From the NCBI GenBank assembly GCA_002946415.1, contig NJPS01000028.1, positions 1-63,783 on the forward strand: a stretch of DNA of 63,783 nucleotides. The letters run 5' to 3'. Origin of the DNA: Rutstroemia sp. NJR-2017a BVV2 (taxonomy: Eukaryota; Ascomycota; Leotiomycetes; Helotiales; Rutstroemiaceae). The first letter of the stretch is position 1, and every line of letters starts with the position of its first letter. Positions 33,647 to 44,928 of this stretch are shown piece by piece. The notes below the pieces were generated by a model. That model was not told where the DNA came from and did no database searches. It saw nothing but the letters and a program-made list of their open reading frames with translations. The translations under genes and the position numbers were made by a program.

Positions 33647-34002
33647 CTAGGGTTAGATTTTTACCCGCGTACCGTAGATTGGATAACCATATAATTAGTA
33701 TATTCTGAATCCCCAAGTCAAGGCGAGTATCATGATGTAGATTCTATACAGTCTAACCCATAATTGAATATCGATATATTTTGATGAGGTTGTGTACCAA
33801 AATGTGAATTGTGGTTGATATGGGACGTGCATATCCAACATTCCCCCCAGTAAAGTAAGTTCCCCCACCAAATTAACCCCACCATATTATCACCACCAAG
33901 CTATATTTCCATTGCATCCACATTATTCTCCATTGAACACATCACCATTTCACCCATTTACACATTGTATATTTCAAGATTCTCCATTCACCCATCATCA
34001 CC

Positions 34003-35160
34003 ATGGCCCAACCCATTCCCGAAGCATTGAGCCATTTGATTACATTGAATCCCGTGTTTAGTATTATCATTTGTGTACCATGCCAATTCGCCATTGCTCC
34101 CCATGCCATCGTCCGACATTTGCGGGATCAGCATCAAGCCGATCGCGACAGACGTAAGCAGATGGAAGAATATATCGCAGGGTTTCCATTTGTATACGAT
34201 CATACATCCATTGAATTGCCCCAGGAGAATTCGGCCCCGCAACCCATCATTCCGGTGGTGGACGGATTCCAATGTCACAAGTGTGCATTCAAGAGTCAGA
34301 ATCGCAAGATCATGAAAGTACATGGGAACAAAGAGCATGAGAAGAGACGCGTCGCCGATCAAGAGGTATTTCGTGCGGTAAGATTACAATCATGGTTTAG
34401 TGAGAAGAAAGCCCGATATTGGGTGGTGGATGAAGCGAAGGGGCAGCAACAAGCCCGTCGAGCCCGTCGAGATCAGACCCGGGATATAGGAGAAGAGATT
34501 CCCGACAGCGAAGACGACGACCCCCGTCCCCAGGATGCCATTGACGACGATGAGATTCACGACGGTGCGATAGACGAGATGGACGACGACGAGATTGTAC
34601 GGGAGATTGAAGAGTGGAAAGCCGATGCCCAGGCACGACGATTGCAGTTATTAGAAAAGGCCCCCGCATCCGAGATTGATCCATGGTTTAAGTACACCCA
34701 GTGGAATACGGTGTTAAATCAATCACCGCATGATTTGGTGGAGACATTTCATTTCACCCGGATGCCGGATCCCGAGGAGCCCCAATTAACCCGATTATTA
34801 CAGGTGTGGAAAGGGATTTTAAATCGTTGTTTGGATACATTGGAGGGGATCGATCATCGGGATGTGTTGAAATGGTGGGCATCGCCGAAGAATGAAGCCG
34901 CCAGTCAACGCCCATTTGAATTACCCCAGAATGCCCTGCCCTATTATTCCGGAGGGACCGGCTGCCGATCGTTTCAAACGGCGGGCGCGCATTGGCCCCG
35001 TGCCCCAAGTGGGACGAAAAACGGCTCCAGATCGTTCCAGCTTCCAGCGTCGTCTGGCGGCACGGAGCAGGGGCAGCAGGCGATGTACCGTGGACGTACA
35101 GATGCACACGCGTCGCTGCTTCACGGCCATATATTTCTTATCTTGACAGACGTCGGATGA
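34003..35160 (+). CDS. OrsD-type C2H2 zinc-finger protein (DUF3505-like), possibly 3'-truncated
   Basis: The 385-residue frame has an N-terminal finger with CVPC and H-x4-H-x4-H (CVPCQFAIAPHAIVRHLRDQ), a second finger CHKCAFKSQNRKIMKVHGNK, an acidic middle rich in D/E, and a segment NPQSPHDL-like followed by LPQNALPYY. This order matches the zinc-finger part of proteins annotated as OrsD-like, named after a member of the Aspergillus orsellinic acid cluster. The molecular role is unknown. After about 34945 the translation becomes Gly/Ser/Arg-rich and no longer follows the family, so the 3' end may be replaced by other DNA. The start is supported by the family N-terminus. Two further family members or remnants lie within 6 kb. 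Confidence 0.55.
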   Translation: MAQPIPEALSHLITLNPVFSIIICVPCQFAIAPHAIVRHLRDQHQADRDRRKQMEEYIAGFPFVYDHTSIELPQENSAPQPIIPVVDGFQCHKCAFKSQNRKIMKVHGNKEHEKRRVADQEVFRAVRLQSWFSEKKARYWVVDEAKGQQQARRARRDQTRDIGEEIPDSEDDDPRPQDAIDDDEIHDGAIDEMDDDEIVREIEEWKADAQARRLQLLEKAPASEIDPWFKYTQWNTVLNQSPHDLVETFHFTRMPDPEEPQLTRLLQVWKGILNRCLDTLEGIDHRDVLKWWASPKNEAASQRPFELPQNALPYYSGGTGCRSFQTAGAHWPRAPSGTKNGSRSFQLPASSGGTEQGQQAMYRGRTDAHASLLHGHIFLILTDVG

Positions 35161-35559
35161 CGAGTGTGAGGAGAGGTCGAGAGGAGGAGTCTGGCATCGC
35201 TGCTGTCCCCCGATTTGAGAGGGTAATGATGGCCCGTGCACATTGGTCATCCTGGGCGCGGGCTCGCCGTGATGCCTTTCTATCTGGCACAGCTCCACCT
35301 CTCGTTTAGGAGGGGGATACGATACTCGACTGTGTACACGGCATCTATCTGCCGGGCTGGAAATGTAAAATGTTGTTAATATGGTGCGTGCATTAGCCCC
35401 AGAATATACTTTTCATCCACAAGACGAAACCCTCCCGAAGCCACAGCCTTGCCAAGTTTACTTGGGATCCCGAAGTGCGTCAACTGATCGAGCAAGCCGG
35501 CGGCGGCAGACCAGTGAGTGCAGCTAAGGCCAAGGAGAGCTATTGTAGCAGTAAAGCAC
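35161..35559. other. intergenic flank of transposase remnant
   Basis: No gene is supported. The part nearest 35560 is probably eroded transposon sequence. Confidence 0.35.
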
Positions 35560-36236
35560 GACTCGCAAGTATTGTTTGCGAGGACAACTAGGCTTCGTAA
35601 TATACTCTTCTTCGTCGTTGTAGAACTCGAGTTTCTCTGATTAGCATGCCAATTGACCCACGCAGAAAAGTGCAATTTATTACCCAGCAGTGTTGGTTTT
35701 TCCTGGACACTCTCACGGTTATATCGTTGCCCTTGTTCTCTCAGGATACATTCAGTTCCCTGGGAAACAGGATCGAAGTGCGCTTCGTATGTAAAGAGAC
35801 AAAATTGCCAAAACCCTTCGATGGTATCAGATCCATAGATTTTCCACCCATTTACTCCTGCTTGTTCGCCTAATCATCTTCTGCGCATATATGCCTGCTT
35901 GTAGCGCTGACCTCGATTTGTATATTTCTCAAGAGGATATCGTAGTTGGCGTCGTTTTACGTGCAGGTCGTGGAGTGAGATTTGAGCCTCGTATACCTGA
36001 TCGCGCACAGGATTTTGATCTGGATTAACAAGTGCTTTATATCGTCGAGGAGAGTGCCTAGGATGCGGCCCTAGATCTAGTGACATCTTGCGAACATGAT
36101 AATGTCCATTGATTCCATATTTGTCGCGATCTTCAAGCCATTTCGAACCAGTACCGTGGCCGATTTCTAGACGTGTCTCAATCGAGCGTACCGACTCCTG
36201 AGGTTTTCTTTCATCGAATTCGTTAAGGAATTCCAT
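35560..36236 (-). pseudogene. Tc1/mariner-type transposase remnant
   Basis: From 36236 to 35874 the frame reads ESVRSIETRLEIGHGTGSKW and NPVRDQVYEAQISLH, which resembles the N-terminal DNA-binding part of mariner-like transposases common in Helotiales. Downstream of a stop at 35874 it continues with IEGFWQFCLFTYEAHFDPVS and LHFSAWVNWH, then shifts frame to EKLEFYNDEEEYITKP. The catalytic motif usually read as FTDEAHFDP has Tyr for Asp here. Stops, frameshift and the altered residue show an inactive, 3'-truncated copy. No inverted termini were identified. Confidence 0.6.
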
Positions 36237-36608
36237 TCTCTCTGAAGTTCCATATTCGCCTTGAGTTTTTCTTCCATCTGGTGTAATTTCACATCTTCTA
36301 ACCCGTGTGTCGACCGTGATGCTGGTAGTGAAGTAAAACGGTAATATCTCAGGCTTGATTTTGACGCGGAACCTCGGTTAATGGTGTTGAATAAGTTAGT
36401 ACACCCACTGGTGGTCTGTGCTTTAAAACCGCTAACATTTTCCCCATAAATTTCCTAGCAGAGAGACTTGTAAATAGGAGATTGATGATCAACTATTGTA
36501 GTGATTAGCTAGTCTCTATATTCACTTCAGATCGTTCATTCTTCACATTGCATTCCTATCTTCCTCCATCTATCAATATTTCGCTTTGCGGTTGACCGAA
36601 TCTAACGA

Positions 36609-37745
36609 ATGGGAAAGAATAGCCAAGCTATCGATCGAAGTGAAATTCTTCGTCGGCAACAGCAATCAGCTAGAGATCGTGAGAGGAATCGAAGACAGCA
36701 ACAAGTAGAAGTGATATCTCGAGAAGTGGTAGCTCGACTCAACCAAACTTTCCGTCAAGCATCTGAACGACCGACGCCATCATACCTATCCAAACCTCAG
36801 TTCACGTCGGATCCTCCTTTACCCCAAGTTATGGGGTCAATCTCTCCCCAAGCATCTGAGTCTGATTTTAAAAGAGTATTTAATAGGTGAAAGGGAGCGA
36901 TGCGGATAATGCTATGATCTTTTGTGCTGACTTCACTTTAGTTTATTTAATGTTAGCAAGTACTCTGATGTAACAATATACCTTGGAAAGTCAAAGATTC
37001 CTTTTGCATCGCATCGAATCATTTTGGGGAGCCGTTGCCCATACTTTGACGACTTATTACAAAGCGGATTCGAGGAAGGCATCACAAATGAGATCAGTTT
37101 CGAGAAGGATAGCCCACATGCTCTTTGGCGAGTGCTTTGCTATATATATACAGGGGATTATTCCGATGAACCCTCGGAAGGTCTAGATTCTGATGGTTCG
37201 TGTTTTTTCTTTTTTCTTTTGTTTTCCTCTTTCTCTTTATCTTTGTCTTTCTCTTACCTCTTTTTTCCTTTCTTTTTTTTCCCTCCTTTTTTCCTCCTTT
37301 TTTCCTCCTTTTTTCCTTCTTTTTTTCCATCTTCTTTTTCCACCTTTTTCTTCTTCTTTTTTTCTCTCTTTCCTTTCCCTTTCCAAAATTCTAAAACTAA
37401 TACAGTATAGGAGATGATCTCGAATTACTCAAACACCCACGAGTGTTTGCCCTTGCAGACATGTTTCGAATAGACGAACTGAAGATACTTTCGTGTAAGA
37501 AGTTCGAAAAGCAGCTAGAACAGCATTGGATTAGCGATACGTTTCCTGACTGTATTCGAGAAGTATATATAACATCGAATGATGTTAATTGCAATACTAT
37601 AAGGAAAGCTGTAGTACACGCGGTGGCTTCACACAGAAAAGAATTGATTCAAAAGAAGCAGTTTCAAGAGCTCATTCGGGAAGTAGGGGACTTTGCAGTG
37701 GATCTTGTATTGGAAATGGCGAAAGAGAATGATAGATCATGGTAG
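36609..37745 (+). CDS. BTB/POZ domain protein, three exons
   Basis: Exons 36609-36886, 36942-37195 and 37411-37745 join in frame to about 288 residues. The first exon encodes a charged, Gln/Arg-rich N-terminus. The second encodes the BTB core (YSDVTIYLGKSKIPFASHRI, RCPYFDDLLQSGFEE, ALWRVLCYIYTGDY). The third continues with HPRVFALADMFRIDELK and a helical tail. BTB proteins dimerise and often recruit Cullin-3; no second domain (kelch, MATH) is present, as in the large family of short fungal BTB proteins. The second intron (215 bp) contains an unusually long pyrimidine tract at about 37200-37385. All sites are GT-AG. The gene looks intact. Confidence 0.8.
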
Positions 37746-38338
37746 TTATAGCAGGTGGAATAACTTAATCAAGAGATGACCTCGATCACAACAAAGTAAA
37801 CCGAGTCTGCGGCTGGAGTCTCTCGGTAGTACATGCAAGTTCAGAATCTACTGGGAGCCCACAGCAGCCCAAACCGGACACTTGTCCTCGCTGTGGTAGA
37901 ACCAAGGAGAGAAAAGCTCTGAAGTGCATAAGTACAATATACAAGGCCGAAAAGATTTATCCTAACCTAACCTATATGAACCCTAACTTTCGGGGAGGGT
38001 AAAGCCCTCCAGTTTGCGCGCCGGCTCCTAACACTAACACTATTCCTAACTCTAACTCTAACTCTATTCCTCTAAGATCACTCTTAGCTCTATGCGTCTA
38101 TGGTTCATTTACGCCGTAATTCCAGTATGCCTATAGTTGGTAAGATCACCATATGCTCTGTGCACTCATCTAATTTTAAAGTCGGAAGGGAATATGTTGG
38201 ACGCAGAACGCGATACAAACGTGTTATATACTCCGTGTTCTATTAAGATACCTGTTAATTTCTGCTTGGTTTAGCTCTCCTCTGTCTTCCTAGATTATCA
38301 TAATGAAAATTGGACAATTTTAAAGAATTACAGTCACA
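37746..38338. other. intergenic with CTAACT microsatellite and dispersed repeat
   Basis: A degenerate CTAACT/CTAACA array lies at about 38025-38070, preceded by CCTAACCTAACC at 37963-37974. Dispersed repeat copy 2 follows at 38073. No gene is seen. Confidence 0.5.
38073..38195 (+). repeat. dispersed repeat, copy 2
   Basis: About 123 bp nearly identical to 32879-33002 and in the same orientation. The first difference is CTCTTAGC against CTCTGAGC. Confidence 0.8.
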
Positions 38339-38527
38339 ATGTCTCCCTTATCTTCTACACAGCTTCCTTTACACTGCCCGATTATCAAATATGCATATGC
38401 TGGCCATCGCATACTATACTGTAAAACCTGCAGCTCGATCGTGTTTCCAGCAACCCTACGGCGACATTTAGGTGATATGCACTCTAGCCTCTCGGTCAAG
38501 GTCCGACGGCAGATTGCTAGTTTCTAA
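38339..38527 (+). pseudogene. OrsD-type zinc-finger N-terminal fragment
   Basis: The 62-residue frame contains RILYCKTCSSIVFPATLRRH followed by LGDMHSSLSVKVRRQI, the same C-x2-C...H-x4-H N-terminal finger as the proteins at 34003 and 39210. The frame stops at 38527 and the family sequence does not continue clearly in any frame, so this is a short remnant. Confidence 0.5.
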
Positions 38528-39209
38528 AAGCTGACGTCGATGACCTTGTCTCCAAGGATACCCATGCGGCTTTACCTAACCATAATTCCTGAATGAATCT
38601 TATATAAGATTCATTCATTCTCCCACCAAAATTTTAGCGTCGATTTGCCGAGGCCATAAGATTCATTCAGTAAGATATATTCATTAGGGTTAGGTCTATA
38701 TCAACCCCAATACCGCTCGGATCCGGTTCAAATTCGAATATAAGTTAAGTTCAATCTATATGATATCTATCCTATTGAGTATTCCTCCCAAACCCCATTG
38801 GAAGGTGAGTTGTATGAAGAGATTATTATTGTTGACGATTTTTGATGGGGTAAGCCTATATACAGATTATATCTGCTAGTATAGGGGTTAGTCTACCTAT
38901 ATATAGATCTAGTTACGAGATATATAGACTAAATCTACCTATATATAAGCCCAGTTAAGTTAGTAGAATATTAGTATAAAAGTATAAAAGTATGAATGGA
39001 AAATGACAACCAACCATTCCACATATAGAGCAGAGTATAGACACCGAACATGTAAAGGTAGTTAGATATAAAAGGGGGGGAAAGAGAAGCAAAGAAGGTT
39101 TGTTTTTGAAAGAAGAATTGAAAGAAGAATTGAAAACAGCATTCAAAGCAGCATTCAAAGCAGTATTCAAAGCAGTATTCAAAGCAGCATTCAAAGAAAG
39201 AATCAAATC
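38528..39209. repeat. intergenic with 26-bp palindrome and 12-bp minisatellite
   Basis: A perfect palindrome lies at 38591-38616 (half-site GAATGAATCTTAT). A 12/15-bp minisatellite (GCATTCAAAGCA type) covers about 39129-39202 directly before the next ORF start. Between them lie repeated CTATATATAGA-type sequences near 38860-38950. No gene is recognised. Confidence 0.55.
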
Positions 39210-39989
39210 ATGGATCCATTTATTCATTTGTCCGTATTCAAGGTCGTGGTTTGCACCGTATGCCAACATGCCGTGTTACCCAGCCAGATTTCCCCCCATT
39301 TAAGCAATTCCAACAGTCATAATATGACCAAGGAAGCACGAGAGCGGATTGCAGACAAAGTGAACCAGATCGAAGGGTTGATTTTAGGTCGAGCCGAGTT
39401 AGATAAGTTACCCATCCCGATTACCCCCACCCCGCCCCCCATTCCCGAATTGGGACCACCCCGGATCGATGGGAAGAAGTGCCCGTTTGTCCCATGTGCA
39501 TATATTAGTTGCCAGCGTCAAGCCATTCAAAAGCATTGTCGAGAAGAACACGGTTGGGTCAATGCCAGGAAGAGAGGAAGGCAACAGGTCGGCCACGAAA
39601 TGCCCATACCATGGATTTCCGTCCATTGCCAGCAGTGTTTCCCCAAAGGGTCCGGGTCCGCATTTTTTGAGGTTCAGGCAGCAGGATCCCGTCCCGCTAT
39701 ACCATCCGGAGATGTCGATTTGGAGGCCATTAAGAAACGATTAGACCAGGAGATACAACAAGCCGACGAGGAGTAGTGTCGTCAAATTACCCAGCCAGAG
39801 GAATCCCGCGAGCCCAATCCATGGTTACGTCGTAAAGGGTTGGTCGAGCATTTAGAAGCGCTTGATGGGAAGGAATTGCGAGCATTGGTTGCCCCCGTGA
39901 AGGACGACGAGCCCGAGTTGGAAGTGTTATACAAGGCGTTTGGTTGGTTGATTCAAGACACACAATACTATCCACCTGGATTCATATAA
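39210..39989 (+). pseudogene. OrsD-type zinc-finger protein, interrupted and truncated
   Basis: The frame starts MDPFIHLSVFKVVVCTVCQH, followed by a second finger around CPFVPCAYISCQRQAIQKHC and the family block WISVHCQQCFPKGSGSAFFE. A TAG at 39774-39776 interrupts an acidic stretch, and the same frame then continues as CRQITQPEESREPNPWLRRK and KAFGWLIQDTQYY to 39989. The TAG could be a single change from GAG. The C-terminal half of the family is missing; homology ends next to the stop codon of the convergent BAH-like gene. This is the best-preserved second member of the local family. Confidence 0.6.
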
Positions 39990-39991
39990 AG

Positions 39992-40627
39992 CTAGTACCG
40001 AGAAATGACCAAATTTATGTACTCTTTCATCCAAGTGCAACCAGTAGCCTGGCGTATATTTTGATGTTTGTACGAGAAAAAGTGTGTTTTACAGCACTGC
40101 TTTACCTCCTCCTTCGTCACACAACCCTTTATAACGCCCGACCCGTGAGCTTCCACATGATTACTGAGCATATATAAAGAATCATCCGGCCACCCATTTG
40201 GAACATCTTTCTTGCTGTAGGCCCACATGAGCTTGAAATAGTGATGATTTTTCGGGCCTTCTCTGATATCCATCACCAATGCCCGACCGACTTCGTCTTT
40301 TTCAAGGAGGACCTGCACCATGGCATCCTTCCAAATCTTCACCCCTTCAAAATCGACAAAATCGAGCTGCTTCAAAGAGTCCCAGGGCTTGATATCCGTG
40401 CATCCAGGCTTTGGTATAGGCAATGCATTCTTTGTACCCATTCCTTTCATTGTATATGGATTTTCCTCGTTATCGATTTCGTCGTTAAGCGTGCCGTCGA
40501 CAGTATTTTGTGATACCTAATCAGAGACTTAAGTAAATAATAATTCAAGAAATAGAATGGGTGGATATACCAGCGCATCATCACTGCGTGTATTCGAGGA
40601 GATAGTTGGCAACGTATCTAATACCAT
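39992..40627 (-). CDS. small BAH-like protein, two exons
   Basis: Exon 1 is 40627-40571 (19 codons) and exon 2 is 40516-39992. The 54-bp intron has a GTATAT donor and TTAG acceptor, and the frame is preserved, giving 193 residues. The region LDFVDFEGVKIWKDAMVQVL, then KLMWAYSKKDVPNGW and YMLSNHVEAHGSGVIKG follows the order of BAH domains, including the characteristic 'SNH' and the W-x-Y strand. BAH modules bind nucleosomes or histone tails in chromatin complexes. No other domain is seen. Single-domain versions occur in Leotiomycetes, as I recall. The start was chosen at the ATG giving an open first exon. It converges on the truncated zinc-finger pseudogene with 2 bp between stop codons. Confidence 0.55.
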
Positions 40628-40801
40628 GACTGATGACTGTTATGTATTACATACTTCTACTAAGCAAACTGCTCAACTTAACTTCTTTAATATTATACCA
40701 GTATTCTTCATCGCCACCCAGATAGCTGAATAAGGTAGCGCCGTCTGCTATTGAGACCCTTCCCTCCTCTAAACAAGGACTCTTGCAGTTCAAGAACCAG
40801 T

Positions 40802-41852
40802 ATGACGATTACTCAGAATAAAGACATGGCGGACAAGAAGAGGAAGATTATTTGTTTTTCTGGTATACAATCCCTCTCGTCTCCTCTCCCTCCCTCCTCT
40901 CTTCTTTCCTTTATCAATGCTAACATACGGCAGACTTTGACGGAACTATCTTCCTCCAAGACACCGGCCACATCCTCTTCGACACTCAGGGCTGCGGTTC
41001 CTCTAAGCGCGCCCTCCTCGACGCTCAAATCTCCTCCGGCGAGCGTTCCTTCCGCGAAGTCTCGGAGGAAATGTGGGGTTCCCTCAACGTCCCCTTCGAC
41101 GATGGTTTCAAAGTTATGGAGGAAACCCTCGAAATTGATCCTGATTTCCGGGCCTTCCACGAATACTGCGTTAAGGAAAACATTCCCTTCAATGTTATTT
41201 CGGCGGGATTGAAGCCGGTTTTGAGAAAGGTGTTAGAGACTTTCTTAGGGAAGGAACAGGCGGGGAAAATTGATATTGTTGCCAATGAGGCGCAGATCAA
41301 TGCTGATGGGAGTGAGTGGAAACCTGTTTGGAGACATGATACCGAGTTGGGACATGATAAAGCGTTGTCTGTGCAGGAAGCGAGAGCGGATGCGGAGTTG
41401 GAATGTGAGGACGGCACCATCCCGCTGATTGTCTTTATTGGCGATGGTGTGTCGGATCTCTGTGCTGCGAGGGAAGCCGATGTGTTATTTGCGCGTAGAG
41501 GGTTGAGATTGGAGGAGTATTGTATCGAGCATAAGATTTCGTATCTTCCCTTCGATACCTTCGCCAACGTTCAGCTCAAGGTGCAGAAAATTAAGGAAGA
41601 GGATCAGAGAAAGACGGCTGGCAAGGGCAAGCCAGAACGATTCAATCCGAGGGCGAATATTTGGAGGAGAGTCAGCAGTCAAAAGGCTGTAGGTTTACTC
41701 CCCTTGCACATTTATACCTGGGAACTAATGAGACCGCTCAGATTCCAAGATACGTGGCGCTCACCCCCAGCAGAGAAGAGAAGATGTTCCTCTGGCCCAA
41801 CCAATTCTCTGATTACAAGCCCAAGACTATTCCTGGGAACATCACCACTTAG
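40802..41852 (+). CDS. HAD-superfamily phosphatase
   Basis: Exons 40802-40862, 40934-41688 and 41742-41852 join in frame (308 residues). The first junction restores the catalytic DFDGT motif split by the intron (Ser-Asp-Phe-Asp-Gly-Thr). Further HAD motifs are VISAGLKPV (motif II Ser/Thr region), a conserved Lys region, and FIGDGVSDLCAAREADVLFA (motif IV). The family is the phosphoserine/phosphoethanolamine phosphatase-like group of cytosolic HAD enzymes, to which yeast Ynl010w belongs. The exact substrate is not known from sequence. All splice sites are canonical (GTATAC/CAG, GTAGGT/CAG), and the ORF looks intact and conserved, unlike most neighbours. Gene density and composition return to normal here. 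Confidence 0.82.
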
Positions 41853-43576
41853 ATCCCTGTTACTTACATCGTCACCATCGATTTTGCATTCTGTTTTTGC
41901 TTCTTGAGTGTCGTTTGGTTGTGGTTGTACTTTATATATAGGCTTGTTTGGAAATTACGGCATAAAGGGGGATTTTTGATTCTTTAGAATTGATAATGAT
42001 ATAATACAAAGACAGATATGCACATATATACATACACAGAGTCGACAGAAGAAGAAAAGAGAAGGAAACCTTCTAGATATGAATGAAAACAAGAATTAAA
42101 GATAATGAGGTACTAGATCGTGCCTCCCTATGTTGTGATGAACTTGATTTGAATCGTGAACATACCCACCCATTTGTTGTCAATCATCTGACCCCAAGGT
42201 TCTATCTCGCGTCCTCGGCTCCAACAAGCACCAAACCCTCTTAGAGTTGCCCAGAAAGAGATACGGGCACCTTTGTAGAGATAGCAGCCTCACAAACCAA
42301 AAATGAGGGAGAAACCAATTCTTCTCGGTTTCTAAGCTCAGGAAGCGGTGGCTGTCTCTGATACTGGATCTACCAACTATTATTGGCTTTGGGATGCCTT
42401 GATTCATGAATCGGATTATTCAAAACTGGGTCATGTGGGAGGAGTATCATGCCGGTACAGTGCACTCACTGGAATGCAGTAATATCACTATAGACACAAC
42501 ATCGCCCTGGGTTCAGAATAACTTCGAATATACTTTTGTTCTGTTGGGCTCCAATTACAGCAGTCGACCTCAACACTCCCAAAATCCAGTAATTGAAGTT
42601 CCGCACCATGTCCCCAAGCCGCCATTTCTTTCCACTGCCCCATGAAAGCTCGTATTTGACGCAGTACAAATACCCACTCTAGCCCTGCAGGAAACTGTAT
42701 AGGTTCGGACAAACTTCAGACATGATATAGCAAAAAATCATGGCCAGATACTTTCTTCAGGTTGCTGTAAGATATAGAAATTGTAATATAGTTTCGATAC
42801 TGATTGAAGATAAGTTTACAGCAATCACAGAAGAGGTGATAAAGGCAGCGGCGGGGAATCGGAAGAGTGGAAAAAAGGTGATAAAAATAATTGGAAGTAA
42901 GGCAGTATGGTTAGGATGGAGAGTGTCGTAGGCACACCTTCAAAATTGTCATGGTTGAATATCAGGGCTGGATCGAAAGATTAGCTTATCGGAGATGGGT
43001 CAGCGGAAAAGCGGGGATCGTGTGGGGTTACGTGGGGGGAAGAGTTAGGAAGAGATCACATAAAAGAGTATAGAAGGAGATTCAGAACAAGTAAGAGAGG
43101 GATAATGATTAGTTTGGATATAAAATCCGATCATTGATTGAACTATGAAGCTGTTCGGAGGACGTGACGATACCTTTACGATTACCTGCCATTTCACGCT
43201 TACAAAATATCAACCCTTCAAGATTTTTCTTCAATTCTTTAGTATGATATGGAATTGTGCTACTAGTACATACTGTGTAACTAAATCTAGCGCCATGCTG
43301 GCCAGACCTGGCTTCGAATTCACTGCAATAAAGACAAGCCTCATACGACAATTAACAAGTCAAGCAAGGGATCAACATTTTGTTGCAAATCGTTTGTACA
43401 TGGCAATATTTGTTGAAAACATGGGATAAATCTCAATTCTGATAAATGCCACAGCGAGCATATTAGGAAAGGCAGCGATGAAAAGCCTGCTGGTATAAGT
43501 CTAACTGTTTTCCCTCATTCCAAGAAGGAATGTAATAGGCTCGATCTCCTCTATTATGTCATGTTGTTGTTCAGGG
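41853..43576. other. intergenic, nothing recognised
   Basis: 1.7 kb with several short open frames on both strands but no family match, splice-consistent structure or repeat. It may contain the HAD 3' untranslated region up to about 42100. Confidence 0.45.
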
Positions 43577-44928
43577 ATGTCTCCATCAAGACAGATTAAG
43601 TGGAACACTGTCCAAGTAACCGGAGCTCGCCAAGGTAACCGTGCTAGGGCCTTTTTCATACATGTCGACCGTTGGCCAGCCTCAGACCAACTTGTAGATT
43701 GCACGATAAGACCCTGATTACAGGAACCGGTCGCTCGCTTTCGGGAGCACGAAACTCAGCAACGCCTCTTCATTCAGAGTAGCGATCTGCACTCACTAGC
43801 TCATCGGTCAATCTACCTGCTGACTACTTACTTCTTCTACCATACATTACAGTACCAGGTAAATACATTGTCAGATATTTATCCAGTTGTCCTCGAAAAA
43901 TTTGTTCTTCCATAGGATAGAAAACATTTCCCACGTCCACCAACAATGCTTAGTTATATTGACAATGCCCCTACGAAGTCTTCGTTCACACAAGCCACGG
44001 GGCATAGCGACGCAGCAAGCAGTAGCGCGAATCAATTGTTTACCTCTGGAATCTCGACGAGCTCTTATCTACATGCTCCGCACACCGAAGTACAAACCCC
44101 TGCTCGAGGTACGAAAAGGAGGAGGAAGCCGAAACATGTTGTACAGAATGCATGTCTGAACTGCAAAAGACGTCGAACCAAGGTGAGTAATTTTAATGAA
44201 CATCGTCCGTTCAGATTAGCAGTTTTTGCATAATAATCTAAGAATCGCGTGCATGGTAGCTAAGTCGTTCTAGTGTGATGGCAAGGAACCTTGCGGGAAA
44301 TGTATTGAGAAGCTACCTCAGCAGAGGTGTTGCTATCAGCCTCATATCAAATATATCAAAATGGAACTGGTCGAAAGCTTGAGATCGCATGATTCCTGGA
44401 GACGCAATGCCGAACGCATATTTCACGCTATCGAAGCAAACGAGAACATCTCCGCGATTATAGAACGAATACAAAATCACGAATCGGTCGAGAGTATAGC
44501 CCAATAGTTACAGGAAACTAATAGTGACTTCGAAGGTCCTCCGCCGAAAGATTCTTCCCCGTCTAGAGGAAACATCACAACATATCCGGGGCTTAGTGAT
44601 CATCGGGCTATTGATACTGCTATAGGACCGGCGCGCGGAATCCTGACCTCGCAGTTCACGAATTTGCGGTTAGAAGAAGCGAAAGGATCGATTTCCGCTA
44701 TTCAACAAGCGGAAGATCAAACGCCATGGAGTTCATTGCTGGGCCTGGACAATATAACAGACTCCAATGCCGGTACATACGATAATTTGATGAGTTGGAC
44801 ACTAGACACTGCTGCGATTCCCAATTCCTTGAGCCAATATCCGGCTATAGGATATTGGCACAAGCAAACGATGGATCATTCTACCCTCGATAGTACAGTA
44901 TTATATGCTAGGGGTCAAGGACAAGCGG
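43577..44928 (+). repeat. inverted duplication, left arm
   Basis: About 1,350 bp matching 61177-62534 in reverse orientation. It includes about 370 bp upstream of the Zn2Cys6 coding start; the stretch CGGTCGCTCGCTTTCGGGAG and its surroundings (about 54 bp) are identical. The identity looks like 85-90% by eye. Homology stops abruptly after CAAGGACAAGCGG. Confidence 0.85.

Larger units (their letters stand above)
32789..34002. other. repeat-rich intergenic region
   Basis: The stretch contains a dispersed repeat, a family A MITE scrap with a family C scrap in it, and a 25-bp palindrome at 33622-33646, each listed separately. Otherwise it is the upstream region of the zinc-finger gene at 34003. 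No further gene is seen. Confidence 0.5.

Noticed and set aside
37940..38072. Interstitial telomere from CCTAACC and CTAACT repeats
   Set aside because: Only a degenerate CTAACT/CTAACA array is present; true TTAGGG units are not tandem.
43240..43360. tRNA gene suggested by GCTTCGAATTC
   Set aside because: No matching A box, anticodon stem or acceptor pairing could be found on either strand.
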